Origin: Treponema sp.
GTDB taxonomy: Bacteria > Spirochaetota > Spirochaetia > Treponematales > Treponemataceae
Length of the DNA: 64,000 nucleotides
Reading direction: 5' to 3'
Assembly: GCF_017430385.1 (NCBI RefSeq)
Contig: NZ_JAFRNB010000169.1
Location: 1-64,000, forward strand
Under the pieces are notes generated by a model. The model did no database searches, was not told the origin of the DNA, and saw only the letters and a list, made by a program, of their open reading frames with translations. Positions 16,929 through 24,544 of this stretch are shown here, one piece after another. Made by a program: the position numbers and the translations under genes. Numbering within the stretch: position 1 is the stretch's first letter; each line of letters begins with the position of its first letter.

Positions 16929-17561
16929 ATGATTATCGCTATGGACGGGCCTGCGGGAACCGGAAAATCTACAATCGCATCTTTGATTGCGAAAAAATTG
17001 GGAATCACTTATTTGAACAGCGGAAGTTTTTACCGCGCGCTCACTATGGCTTTGAATGAGACCGAGATTGAGCTTTCGGACGAGAAGGCCGTTCTTGATT
17101 TCTGCAAAAAACAGAGCCTTGACTATGAGAATTCTCACCTTATCCTCAACGGAAAGGATGTTGAGTCTCACCTGCACGACGATGCTGTTTCTGCAAGGGT
17201 TGCTCAGGTTTCTTCGATTGTTGAAATCCGTCACCTTGTAAACGAAAGGATGCGTGAGATTACGAACCATCTCGACATCATCTGCGAGGGGCGTGACATG
17301 ACGACGGTTGTTTTCCCGAACGCAGACTATAAATTCTATCTTGATGCTTCGATTGATGTTCAGGCTCAGAGACGCTTCGATCAGGGCGTATCAAACATGA
17401 CTTTGGAAGAGGTTAAGGCCGCCATCATCAAACGGGATGAGATTGACCGCAACAAAAAAGAAGGTGCTCTCAAGCGGGCGGAAGATGCCTTCTATATTGA
17501 CACTTCAGCCTTGACTATTGACAAGGTTTGTGAGATAATATTAAGCAAAATTCAGAAATAA
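16929..17561 (+). CDS. cmk: Cytidylate kinase
   Basis: A 210-residue nucleotide kinase that phosphorylates CMP and dCMP. The P-loop is at the N terminus (MIIAMDGPAGTGKST, residues 1-15). LNSGSFYRA (NMP-binding), ICEGRDMTTVVFPNADYKFYLDAS and RDEIDRNKKEGALKRAEDAFYIDTS are family motifs. AAGG lies 8 bases before the ATG; a longer frame from 16827 crosses the hairpin and is not used. rpsA begins 15 bases after the stop, in the same reading frame. From memory, T. pallidum has these two as one fused protein, so this locus may show the unfused state. Confidence 0.93.
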   Translation: MIIAMDGPAGTGKSTIASLIAKKLGITYLNSGSFYRALTMALNETEIELSDEKAVLDFCKKQSLDYENSHLILNGKDVESHLHDDAVSARVAQVSSIVEIRHLVNERMREITNHLDIICEGRDMTTVVFPNADYKFYLDASIDVQAQRRFDQGVSNMTLEEVKAAIIKRDEIDRNKKEGALKRAEDAFYIDTSALTIDKVCEIILSKIQK

Positions 17562-17576
17562 AGGTAGACTACACTT

Positions 17577-19289
17577 ATGGAACAGATGGAAGTGGAAAAG
17601 GATGAATCTCAGGAACAGGGTGCAATCCAGACACAATTAGAAGAGTCTCTCAAAGGCCTCAATATTGAAGATGGTCAGATTGTAGATGGAACTGTAATTC
17701 AGACGGCAGATGGTTATGTATTCGTAGACATCGGATACAGAACTGAGGGACGGATCCCGGTACAGGAATTTGGAACAAAGTTGCCAAATGACGGTGAGAA
17801 AGTCACAGTCGTTGTTATCCGCAAGGACGGTCGCAACGGTCCGGAAATTTCTTACACAAAAGCTCAGGCAAAACAGCTTTGGAAAGATTTCCGCAAATAT
17901 TTTGACGAGAAACTCCCAATCGAAGGAACAATCGAGAAGGAAGTTAAAGGCGGATTTGATGTCAACCTCGGTGGCGAAATCCACGCTTTCTTGCCAATCA
18001 GCCAGTCCGATGCTCAGAAGGTCGAGAACCCTTCTAAACTCATCGGAACTGTTTCTAAGTTCTACATCGAGCGATTGTACTCAGACAACAAACAGAATGT
18101 CGTTGTCAATCGCCGCAAATATCTTGAAGAGCAGATTAACGCAGAGCGTGACAAGTTCTTCGCTGAGAAGCAGATTGGTGACACTGTAAAAGGTACAGTT
18201 AAATCATTCACAAGCTTCGGCGCATTCATCGATTTGGGTGGATTCGACGGTCTTCTTCATATCAACGATATGTCTTGGGGACATGTTACACGCCCGAAAG
18301 ATTTCGTAAAGAAGGGCCAGGAAGTTGAGCTTAAGGTTATCCGCCTTGAGCCAAATGAAAAACGAATCAATCTTTCTCTCAAACATTTCTCAGAAGATCC
18401 ATGGGTACACTTCGAGGATAAATATCATGTTGATGACATCGTTGAGGGCACAGTTACAAAACTTACTGACTTCGGCGCATTCATCGAGCTTGAAGAGGGA
18501 ATCGAAGGCCTTGCTCACATTTCTGAATTCAGCTGGACAAAGAAAGTCAACAAGGCTTCTGACATGGTAAAAATCGGCGACAAAATCAAATGTATGATTT
18601 TGGGCTATGATATTCCTGCTGGCCGCGTTTCACTCGGTCTCAAACAGGTAACAGCAAATCCATGGGATTCAATCTCTGACAAATATCCAGAGGGCACAAA
18701 AGTTACTGGCAAAGTTGTAAAACTTACAAACGCTGGTGCATTCATTCAGCTTGAGGACGGAATCGACGGCTTCCTCCATGCAGAAGACATTTCTTGGACA
18801 AAGAAAGTTAAGCATGCTGGCAGCGAGCTTAAAGTTGACCAGGAAGTTGAGGTTGTTGTTCTTGAGACTGACTCAGAGAATCACCGCATCCGCGTTGGTA
18901 TCAAACAGCTCACAGATAATCCTTGGAAGAAATTCGCTGAGGAATACAAAGTCGGTTCAACTCTTGAGGGCGAAGTTACATCAATCACTGATTTCGGCGT
19001 GTTCGTAAAGGCTCCGGACGGAATTGAGGGCTTGGTCAATAAGGCAAACTTGAGCGATGATCGCGACGTTCCTTTTGAGGAAGCTGTTAAAAAATACACT
19101 GTCGGCGACAAAATCAATGTTTTCGTTGTGGACATCAATGTCGAAAAAGAGAAAGTTGCTTTCTCTGTAAAAGAGTACAAAAAAGCTCAGGCTCGCAAAG
19201 AGATTTCTCAGTACATGTCTTCTTCTGAGAATGACGGCGACGGTGCTTATACTCTCGGCGACATGATTAAATCTCAGAAAAACAACTAG
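17577..19289 (+). CDS. rpsA: 30S ribosomal protein S1
   Basis: A 570-residue RNA-binding ribosomal protein with six S1 (OB-fold) repeats. The last four are the best, with the recurring pattern G..V.G.V..(I/L)T.FGAFI.LE.GI.GL.H.S.(I/F)SW (for example VEGTVTKLTDFGAFIELEEG). It brings mRNA to the 30S subunit. The first 20 residues are acidic. The gene uses clean codons and is preceded by a short GGTAGAC-type leader. Two in-frame stops separate it from cmk. It is likely to regulate its own expression, as S1 does elsewhere, which makes the upstream hairpin interesting. Confidence 0.95.
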   Translation: MEQMEVEKDESQEQGAIQTQLEESLKGLNIEDGQIVDGTVIQTADGYVFVDIGYRTEGRIPVQEFGTKLPNDGEKVTVVVIRKDGRNGPEISYTKAQAKQLWKDFRKYFDEKLPIEGTIEKEVKGGFDVNLGGEIHAFLPISQSDAQKVENPSKLIGTVSKFYIERLYSDNKQNVVVNRRKYLEEQINAERDKFFAEKQIGDTVKGTVKSFTSFGAFIDLGGFDGLLHINDMSWGHVTRPKDFVKKGQEVELKVIRLEPNEKRINLSLKHFSEDPWVHFEDKYHVDDIVEGTVTKLTDFGAFIELEEGIEGLAHISEFSWTKKVNKASDMVKIGDKIKCMILGYDIPAGRVSLGLKQVTANPWDSISDKYPEGTKVTGKVVKLTNAGAFIQLEDGIDGFLHAEDISWTKKVKHAGSELKVDQEVEVVVLETDSENHRIRVGIKQLTDNPWKKFAEEYKVGSTLEGEVTSITDFGVFVKAPDGIEGLVNKANLSDDRDVPFEEAVKKYTVGDKINVFVVDINVEKEKVAFSVKEYKKAQARKEISQYMSSSENDGDGAYTLGDMIKSQKNN

Positions 19290-19316
19290 TTTGATGGTTC
19301 TTTAAGGTTTACTTCG

Positions 19317-20864
19317 ATGAGTGATTTGAATTCTCTTTCGCTTGAACAACTGAAAACGCTCATCGAGATAAACGGACGAATTAATTCAAATTACTCTGAT
19401 ATAAACGCATTGCTGGTTTACATTCTTGAATCGGCGATGCGTTTAGTTCATTGTGAGTCTTCTTCACTTCTTCTTAATAAAGATGACGGTTCACTCCGTT
19501 TTGTCGTTGCCCTGGGGCCTAAAGGTGCTGAGGCAAAGAATATCCCGGTTGCAAAAAATTCCATCGCAGGCTGGGTAGTCGAAAAGAATAAATCCCTTAT
19601 ATTGAATAATGTCGCTTCTGATCCGCGATTTTCTACTACTGTTCAGGAAAAGACAGGCTATGTCTGTAGCAATATGCTTGCGATTCCTATGCGGGTCAAG
19701 GGAAAATGTCTTGGCGTAATCGAGCTTTTGAACAAGGCTGATGCGCTTCCGTTCAATGATGATGACCTGGCTGTTCTTCAGAGCCTTGCTGATCAGGCAG
19801 CAATAGCTTACATAAATGCTGATTCTTATCGTTCTGCAAAAGACAAAATTTCTGTTCTCCGCTCGACGATTGAGAATGGGTCTGATTATCATCCGTTTGT
19901 TGCCCGAAGTGCGGCCGTGCTCGATTTAATCCGCGTGATTGAAGAAGTTGCCAAAACAAATACGACAATTCTTATCACTGGAGAGAGTGGTGTCGGCAAG
20001 GAGCTTTTTGCGGAGCAGCTTCATATCAGAGGTTTCCGCAAAGATAAGCCTTTTGTCCGTGTGAATTGCGCGGCTCTGTCCCCGGCTTTGCTTGAGAGCG
20101 AGCTTTTTGGTCATGTAAAAGGTGCATTTACTGATGCCGTTACGGACAGAATCGGCCGTTTTGAGGCAAGTGACGGCGGAACGATTTTTTTGGATGAGAT
20201 TGGTGAGCTTTCCCTTGATTTGCAGGCAAAGCTTTTGCGGGTCTTGCAGGAGCATAAATTTGAGCGCGTAGGCTCAAACGAGACTGTTTCGGTGGATGTC
20301 CGGGTCGTCGCGGCTACAAACCGCAATCTGGAGCGGATGGTACAGGACGGCCTTTTCAGGAGCGATTTGTATTACCGCCTCAATGTCGTGCCGTTGAATA
20401 TCCCGCCTCTGCGTGAGCGAAAGGATGATATTGAGCCTTTGGCATCCTTCTTCCTTGACAGGTTCAGCCGTGAGACCAAAAAGAATTTCACCGGATTTTC
20501 AAATGCCGCCTTGCAGACCATTTTCAGCTACTATTGGCCGGGAAATGTCCGTGAGCTTGAGAATTCGATTGAGCGTGCGTGCGTTCTAGGAAAACCGCCG
20601 CTGATTCAGGCTGAGGATTTGCGGATTAATGCCGTTCCTTCAGCTGCTGGACATTCTTCTTCGGAAAAGGAATTTGATGATTTCGCGTCTGAGGCGAGTG
20701 ACGGAAATGATAAAACCCTTAAAACCGCTATCAACCGTTTTAAGGCGGCGTATTTAAAGAAAATACTGAATGAAACTTCATGGAACCAGACTGAGGCTGG
20801 AAAAATCCTTGGAATTCAAAGAACTTATGTTTCCCGGCTCTTGAATGAGTTGAATATTCGTTAA
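19317..20864 (+). CDS. GAF-domain sigma-54-dependent transcriptional activator
   Basis: A 515-residue NtrC-family activator. Residues ~25-165 are a GAF sensor domain (LVYILESAMRLVHCESSSLLL; NKSLILNNVASDPRF). Residues ~190-420 are the AAA+ domain, with Walker A GESGVGKE (222-229), the sigma-54 contact loop GAFTDA (269-274) and Walker B GGTIFLDEIGEL. Residues ~465-515 are a Fis-type helix-turn-helix (WNQTEAGKILGIQRTYVSRLLNELNI). It remodels RNA polymerase-sigma-54 to open promoters in response to an unknown small ligand. It resembles NorR/NifA in layout. It follows rpsA by 27 bases; no sigma-54 promoter was found nearby. Confidence 0.9.
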   Translation: MSDLNSLSLEQLKTLIEINGRINSNYSDINALLVYILESAMRLVHCESSSLLLNKDDGSLRFVVALGPKGAEAKNIPVAKNSIAGWVVEKNKSLILNNVASDPRFSTTVQEKTGYVCSNMLAIPMRVKGKCLGVIELLNKADALPFNDDDLAVLQSLADQAAIAYINADSYRSAKDKISVLRSTIENGSDYHPFVARSAAVLDLIRVIEEVAKTNTTILITGESGVGKELFAEQLHIRGFRKDKPFVRVNCAALSPALLESELFGHVKGAFTDAVTDRIGRFEASDGGTIFLDEIGELSLDLQAKLLRVLQEHKFERVGSNETVSVDVRVVAATNRNLERMVQDGLFRSDLYYRLNVVPLNIPPLRERKDDIEPLASFFLDRFSRETKKNFTGFSNAALQTIFSYYWPGNVRELENSIERACVLGKPPLIQAEDLRINAVPSAAGHSSSEKEFDDFASEASDGNDKTLKTAINRFKAAYLKKILNETSWNQTEAGKILGIQRTYVSRLLNELNIR

Positions 20865-20878
20865 ATTTGTGATACAAT
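20850..20878 (+). promoter_or_regulatory. Sigma-70-type promoter of the membrane TPR gene
   Basis: TTGAAT (20850-20855), 17-base spacer, TACAAT (20873-20878). It lies in the last codons of the activator gene. A leader of ~20 bases with GAGG follows before the ATG at 20907, so this gene has a normal leader, unlike the leaderless set. Confidence 0.65.
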
Positions 20879-20906
20879 ATTTGCACTTTGAAACTAGAGG
20901 TAAAAA

Positions 20907-21584
20907 ATGGCTGATAAAATTGAAAAAGAAACTCTCGAAGCTTCTTTGAACGAAAAACTTGAAAAATCAAAGGGCATGGTTTTTGCCGTTGCCGCGGTTG
21001 TCATTGTTGCAATCGTTGCTGTTGCTGTTGTTGCGACTGTAAAATCAAAAATCACTGAGAAAGGGATCGAACAGGTCGATACTATCTCATACATTCTCAC
21101 AAACGAGTCAAAAGACCTTTCTGACTCTGATATTGCCGCACGACAGAAGAAGGCACTCGATGATCTTTCTTCACTTACTTCAAAAGGTGGTGTCGTTGGT
21201 CTCCGCGCGAACATGCTCGCCGCTGAGATTAAATATGCTCAGAAAAACTATTCTGAGGCCCGCGATTTCTGGCTCAAGGCTGTTGAGGTAAAGAAAAATG
21301 CCTATACAGCACCTCTTTGCTATTACAATGCTGCTGCCTGCAGTGAGAATCTCAAAGATACAGACGGTGCAATTGCTTATTACAAGGCTGCCTCTGAGGC
21401 TGAGGATTTCCTTCTCGTTGATCATGCATTGTTCTCTCTCGGCCGTGTAAACGAGTCTGCTAAAAAGTATGATGATGCGAAAGAGGCATATAACAAGCTG
21501 ACTTCACTCCATTCTTCATCAAAATGGGCTGACCTCGCAAAATCTCGTCTTATTGCCTTGAGCATTGCTGGAAACATCCAATAA
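20907..21584 (+). CDS. Membrane-anchored tetratricopeptide protein
   Basis: A 225-residue protein. A charged N terminus (residues 1-22) is followed by one transmembrane helix (GMVFAVAAVVIVAIVAVAVVATV, ~23-45). From ~75 on it is helical with TPR units (AAEIKYAQKNYSEARDFWLKAVEV; FSLGRVNESAKKYDDAKEAYNKL). This layout (cytoplasmic tail, single helix, periplasmic TPR) resembles YfgM/YbgF-type envelope helpers. The exact partner is unknown. Translation is started by AGAGG. The following lipoprotein gene begins 1 base after its stop, so the two are probably co-transcribed. Confidence 0.7.
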   Translation: MADKIEKETLEASLNEKLEKSKGMVFAVAAVVIVAIVAVAVVATVKSKITEKGIEQVDTISYILTNESKDLSDSDIAARQKKALDDLSSLTSKGGVVGLRANMLAAEIKYAQKNYSEARDFWLKAVEVKKNAYTAPLCYYNAAACSENLKDTDGAIAYYKAASEAEDFLLVDHALFSLGRVNESAKKYDDAKEAYNKLTSLHSSSKWADLAKSRLIALSIAGNIQ

Positions 21585-21585
21585 T

Positions 21586-22404
21586 ATGAATAACGCCGGT
21601 GTTATGCGAAAGAATCTTTTGATATTGCTTTCTTGCATGATTGCCGGCGTTTTTGTGTCTTCATGCGGCTTGGAAGAAGTCATTACTGTTGAGGAGCCGC
21701 TGGTTACTTATAATAATCCATTATTTTCAAGTTCTGACCCAGAAAGCTGGTATTTTAATTTTAAGACTAGTAGTGAAAGTGGTGAAAATTTTGTCGGAAC
21801 TGATGTCTATTATAAAATCTATAATAACAGTTCTACTCTGACTTCTGAAAAATCTTCCATACTTTCTGTAAACACATCAACGAACAGTTCGGCGGCGGCG
21901 ACGAGAATGATTGAAACATACAAGTACCAGCAGCTGGTTGGTGATGCTGGTGATTCTGTGATGTTCCCAAAAGATGTTGGCAGCGTGACCGTAATTATGC
22001 GGCTTAAGAATTATCAAAACGGGCTTGGTCCGGAGCCTTCTCAATCTGATACAGCGAAGTATAACAATTATATTGAAAGTAAAAAAAGCCGATACAAATG
22101 GGAAGCTTGCATTGGCATATTGAGCGGGGCGGAATATCTTTACAATAATTATATTCCATATCGATATGACAGAACAAGATCTTTCGATTTCTTTGATTAT
22201 GATCAGGATAACAAGGGCGGAACAAGGGATGTGATTCCTGTTGATGGAGATTCTGACTATAAATATTCTTCAACTGCTTCAAGCGAAGACACTTATTATA
22301 TTCAGATGTTCGCTGTTGGAGTTGCCCTGGATCCGAATACCGTAAGTGCAAGCTACAGCCTTGTCCTTGACTTGGGCTCTGTTCCTATCAGAAAAGGCGA
22401 GTAG
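21586..22404 (+). CDS. Lipoprotein of unknown function
   Basis: A 272-residue lipoprotein. The signal (MRKNLLILLSCMIAGVFVSSC) ends in a spirochaetal lipobox, so the mature protein begins at Cys. I took ATG 21586; ATG 21604 (MRKN) is equally possible. The mature part is rich in Ser, Tyr, Asn and Asp with beta character and no family I recognise; SSSEDTYYIQMF and ASYSLVLDLGSVP near the end look like a beta domain. Membership with the TPR gene suggests an envelope assembly role. It has lower G+C and more AT-rich codons than its neighbours in the first third. Confidence 0.6.
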   Translation: MNNAGVMRKNLLILLSCMIAGVFVSSCGLEEVITVEEPLVTYNNPLFSSSDPESWYFNFKTSSESGENFVGTDVYYKIYNNSSTLTSEKSSILSVNTSTNSSAAATRMIETYKYQQLVGDAGDSVMFPKDVGSVTVIMRLKNYQNGLGPEPSQSDTAKYNNYIESKKSRYKWEACIGILSGAEYLYNNYIPYRYDRTRSFDFFDYDQDNKGGTRDVIPVDGDSDYKYSSTASSEDTYYIQMFAVGVALDPNTVSASYSLVLDLGSVPIRKGE

Positions 22405-22422
22405 AAACGCTGGGCAAATCTA

Positions 22423-22451
22423 TTGCAATTTTTGCCCGAATCTGCTATAGT
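22423..22451 (+). promoter_or_regulatory. Promoter of tRNA-Arg
   Basis: TTGCAA (22423-22428), 17-base spacer, TATAGT (22446-22451); the tRNA begins 10 bases later. The -35 lies in the loop and arm of a hairpin (GGGCAAA 22412-22418, TTTGCCC 22431-22437) that may also end the lipoprotein transcript. Confidence 0.7.
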
Positions 22452-22460
22452 ATTTTCCAC

Positions 22461-22535
22461 GAGATTGTAGCTCAGTTGGATTAGAGCATCTGCCTTCTAA
22501 GCAGAGGGTCGCGTGTTCGAATCACGCCAGTCTCA
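22461..22535 (+). tRNA. tRNA-Arg (anticodon UCU)
   Basis: A complete cloverleaf. The acceptor stem GAGATTG/CAGTCTC has one G-T pair; the D arm is GCTC/GAGC; the anticodon stem TCTGC/GCAGA encloses the loop CTTCTAA, giving anticodon TCT (reads AGA, also AGG by wobble); the T arm is GCGTG/CACGC with TTCGAAT. The discriminator is A and CCA is not encoded. It is followed at once by a strong terminator. Confidence 0.95.
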
Positions 22536-22537
22536 CT

Positions 22538-22569
22538 AACGGTTCACTTTTTTGTGGGCCGTTTTTTTT
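22538..22569 (+). terminator. Intrinsic terminator after tRNA-Arg
   Basis: AACGG (22538-22542) pairs with CCGTT (22559-22563), with an inner CAC/GTG stem, followed by a run of eight T residues counted from the stem. Confidence 0.9.
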
Positions 22570-22642
22570 GTCTTGAAAAAAAATCATAACTTTGTTTTAA
22601 TATAGTATAGGCCGTTTACACGGACTTTAATGGGAGTATTTT

Positions 22643-23308
22643 ATGAAAGTTATGAACAAAGGTATTTTCTTGGTTGCCGCTCTTTCTTTTTCGGCATTGC
22701 TTTCCTCTTGTGGCTCTACATCGACTCTTGATGCTTCTGAGCCAAAAAAAACTGAGACGCCTGCTAAGCCTAAGCAGTCAATGGGCAGCTCCGGCGGAAT
22801 TTCCGGCGGAACAGGTGTAAGCCTCGGTTCAATAAAGACAACAGGGCAGGATAAACTCCCGAAACGGCTCAAAGAAGCCCCAAAATTTGAGTTTACCGGT
22901 GAAAAATTGCAGATTGAGGCCGAGAACATGTATTATGACCGAATGGAGCTTGTTGCCGACAGGTCTGCAAGCGGTTCTTATGCACTCAAGTTGTTGAAAG
23001 ATTCTTCATGGGCAATCGCCGAAGTGAATTTCCCTGCGGGTACCTATGAGGGCCTTGTAAATGTCTATTCTCCTGATATAAAACATTCTCGTTTCAATGT
23101 TTATGTCAACAAAGATTCATATCTGGTCTATGGTTCGGAGCCGCCGATCGGAAAATATGAGCTTACAACCCGTTCTGTCGTAAGCTTCACCCTTGACCAG
23201 CCTACTACTGTTACGCTTAAAGTCCAGCAGAATGATGCCAATAATCCTGAGAACAATGGTCAGAACGGCATGACAATCGATTATCTGCTGTTCAAAAAAA
23301 TCCAATAA
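22643..23308 (+). CDS. Lipoprotein with carbohydrate-binding-like beta domain
   Basis: A 221-residue lipoprotein: signal MNKGIFLVAALSFSALLSSC with the lipobox cysteine near residue 23, then a Ser/Gly/Pro/Lys-rich linker (to ~70), then a beta domain at ~85-218. The domain starts LQIEAENMYYDRMELV and continues SGSYALKLLKDSSWAIAEVNFPAGTY, which resembles CBM6/35-like modules (AEN/AED...G..yL.l.). Thus it may bind glycans or stabilise the envelope; this is inference. GGGAG precedes the ATG. It is monocistronic, between the tRNA terminator and a large hairpin at 23317-23358. Confidence 0.65.
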   Translation: MKVMNKGIFLVAALSFSALLSSCGSTSTLDASEPKKTETPAKPKQSMGSSGGISGGTGVSLGSIKTTGQDKLPKRLKEAPKFEFTGEKLQIEAENMYYDRMELVADRSASGSYALKLLKDSSWAIAEVNFPAGTYEGLVNVYSPDIKHSRFNVYVNKDSYLVYGSEPPIGKYELTTRSVVSFTLDQPTTVTLKVQQNDANNPENNGQNGMTIDYLLFKKIQ

Positions 23309-23316
23309 AAACTAAA

Positions 23317-23358
23317 CTGGGGTAACGCAACCTTTTTCAAAAGGTTTCTTTGCCCCAG
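23317..23358. repeat. Two-part inverted repeat after lipoprotein gene
   Basis: CTGGGG (23317-23322) pairs with CCCCAG (23353-23358); inside, AACCTTTT pairs with AAAAGGTT. There is no T tract, so it is either a weak terminator or an intergenic repeat. The following ~30 bases include a CCCCCAATTCTTCC stretch. Confidence 0.5.
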
Positions 23359-23391
23359 CCCCCAATTCTTCCAAAAGTTCACTAAAATCCT

Positions 23392-23400
23392 GCCGATAAT
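23392..23400 (+). promoter_or_regulatory. GCCGATAAT box upstream of GH18-like gene
   Basis: GCCGATAAT matches the sigma-28 -10 consensus GCCGATAA. CAAAA stands 15-16 bases upstream in place of the TAAA -35. A leader with GGGGTGG follows before the GTG start at 23419. Confidence 0.45.
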
Positions 23401-23418
23401 AAGAGTGGGGTGGTTTTA

Positions 23419-24429
23419 GTGAGAAAAAAATTCTTATTTTCTTTTATTTTCTTAATTCTTTTTAATTCTTCCATAAATCTTTCTGCACAAAAAAAATCTG
23501 AATCCCAGAATGAAAATACGGATGGGGAGCCTCAAAAAGTTGCCCTGAAAGAAGTCTGGGGCTATGTGATGATTGGCGAGGAAAAAGCTTTTTCAAACGA
23601 CTGGCCGGTTACTGATATCGGGTATTTTGTAAACGCGGTAAATAATTATTCTGATTTTGTGGCGGTTCCAAAACGGGCAGATAAATTCCCTGATTTCAAG
23701 GGGCGTGTTCATCTTGTCTCAAGCGTTGACTCACGGGCGCAGACTCATCTTATCCTTGACCCAAAACTTCCGCTCCGCAACAAAATAATCAAGCAGATTG
23801 TAAAGGAAGCGGACGGATATGACGGCGTTCAGATTGACTGGGAATCCGTTATGAAAGATGACGACCAGAATTTCAGAAATTTCCTGAAACTGCTGAAAAA
23901 GCGGCTTAAGGGAAAAATGCTAACGGTTGCGATTCCTGCCAGAACAAAGACTTTGGAACGAGATGCTTATGATTACGCCGAGCTTTCAAAAATCGTGGAT
24001 AAAATCATTGTCATGGCTTATGACGAGCATTGGTCAACAAGTGCGCCAGGCCCGATTGCTTCGATTGCATGGTGTAAGAAAATCGCCGACTATTCAAAGA
24101 CCGTTATTCCCGAAGACAAGCTTGTTATGGGCTGCCATTTTTATGCCCGTGCATGGAACAACGAGAATGTCGGACGAAAAGCATACAGAATGTTTAAGGT
24201 TGACGGCATAATAAAGGATAACAAGGTCTCAAATTTCAAGAAATCATCTGACGGAGATTTGAGCTTCACTTTCGATACAAAAACTCGCGTGACGGTATTC
24301 TATGACACCGTTGACTCGTGTGCGGCCCGCTGCAAAATGTACGCCGACAACGGAATTTCCCGCCTTTCATTCTGGCGACTAGGACAAGAAGACACAGAAT
24401 TCTGGGAGAGACTGGAAGTGGAAAGATGA
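23419..24429 (+). CDS. Exported glycoside hydrolase family 18-like protein
   Basis: A 336-residue exported protein with an N-terminal signal segment (FLFSFIFLILFNSSINLSA). DGYDGVQIDWESV contains the GH18 signature DxxDxDxE-like core DGVQIDWE, with the catalytic Glu near residue 142; VIVMAYDEHW follows. Family members cleave chitin or peptidoglycan glycans (for example spore cortex hydrolases such as YaaH/YdhD). The neighbours do not show a polysaccharide locus, so wall remodelling is more likely than chitin use. The frame also allows GTG 23410; GTG 23419 has better Shine-Dalgarno spacing. No LysM domain is seen. Confidence 0.75.
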   Translation: MRKKFLFSFIFLILFNSSINLSAQKKSESQNENTDGEPQKVALKEVWGYVMIGEEKAFSNDWPVTDIGYFVNAVNNYSDFVAVPKRADKFPDFKGRVHLVSSVDSRAQTHLILDPKLPLRNKIIKQIVKEADGYDGVQIDWESVMKDDDQNFRNFLKLLKKRLKGKMLTVAIPARTKTLERDAYDYAELSKIVDKIIVMAYDEHWSTSAPGPIASIAWCKKIADYSKTVIPEDKLVMGCHFYARAWNNENVGRKAYRMFKVDGIIKDNKVSNFKKSSDGDLSFTFDTKTRVTVFYDTVDSCAARCKMYADNGISRLSFWRLGQEDTEFWERLEVER

Positions 24430-24471
24430 AAGTGGAAAGTTGTGCACCGCATGGATGCGGATAACGCCTGT

Positions 24472-24508
24472 GAGAATTTTTCAGCGACTTTGGCGATGAA
24501 AAATTCTC
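24472..24508. terminator. Perfect 12-bp hairpin between convergent genes (first of two)
   Basis: GAGAATTTTTCA (24472-24483) pairs perfectly with TGAAAAATTCTC (24497-24508) around a 13-base loop. It lies ~43 bases after the GH18-like stop. Probably a bidirectional terminator, or a copy of an intergenic repeat. Confidence 0.5.
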
Positions 24509-24512
24509 GTAA

Positions 24513-24544
24513 GGATTTTGACAAAACTTGTTTTGTCAAAATCC
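24513..24544. terminator. Perfect 15-bp hairpin at the helicase stop codon (second of two)
   Basis: GGATTTTGACAAAAC (24513-24527) pairs perfectly with GTTTTGTCAAAATCC (24530-24544). It includes the helicase stop codon (24536-24538) in its stem. It may end minus-strand transcription and also couple translation end to RNA structure. Confidence 0.55.
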
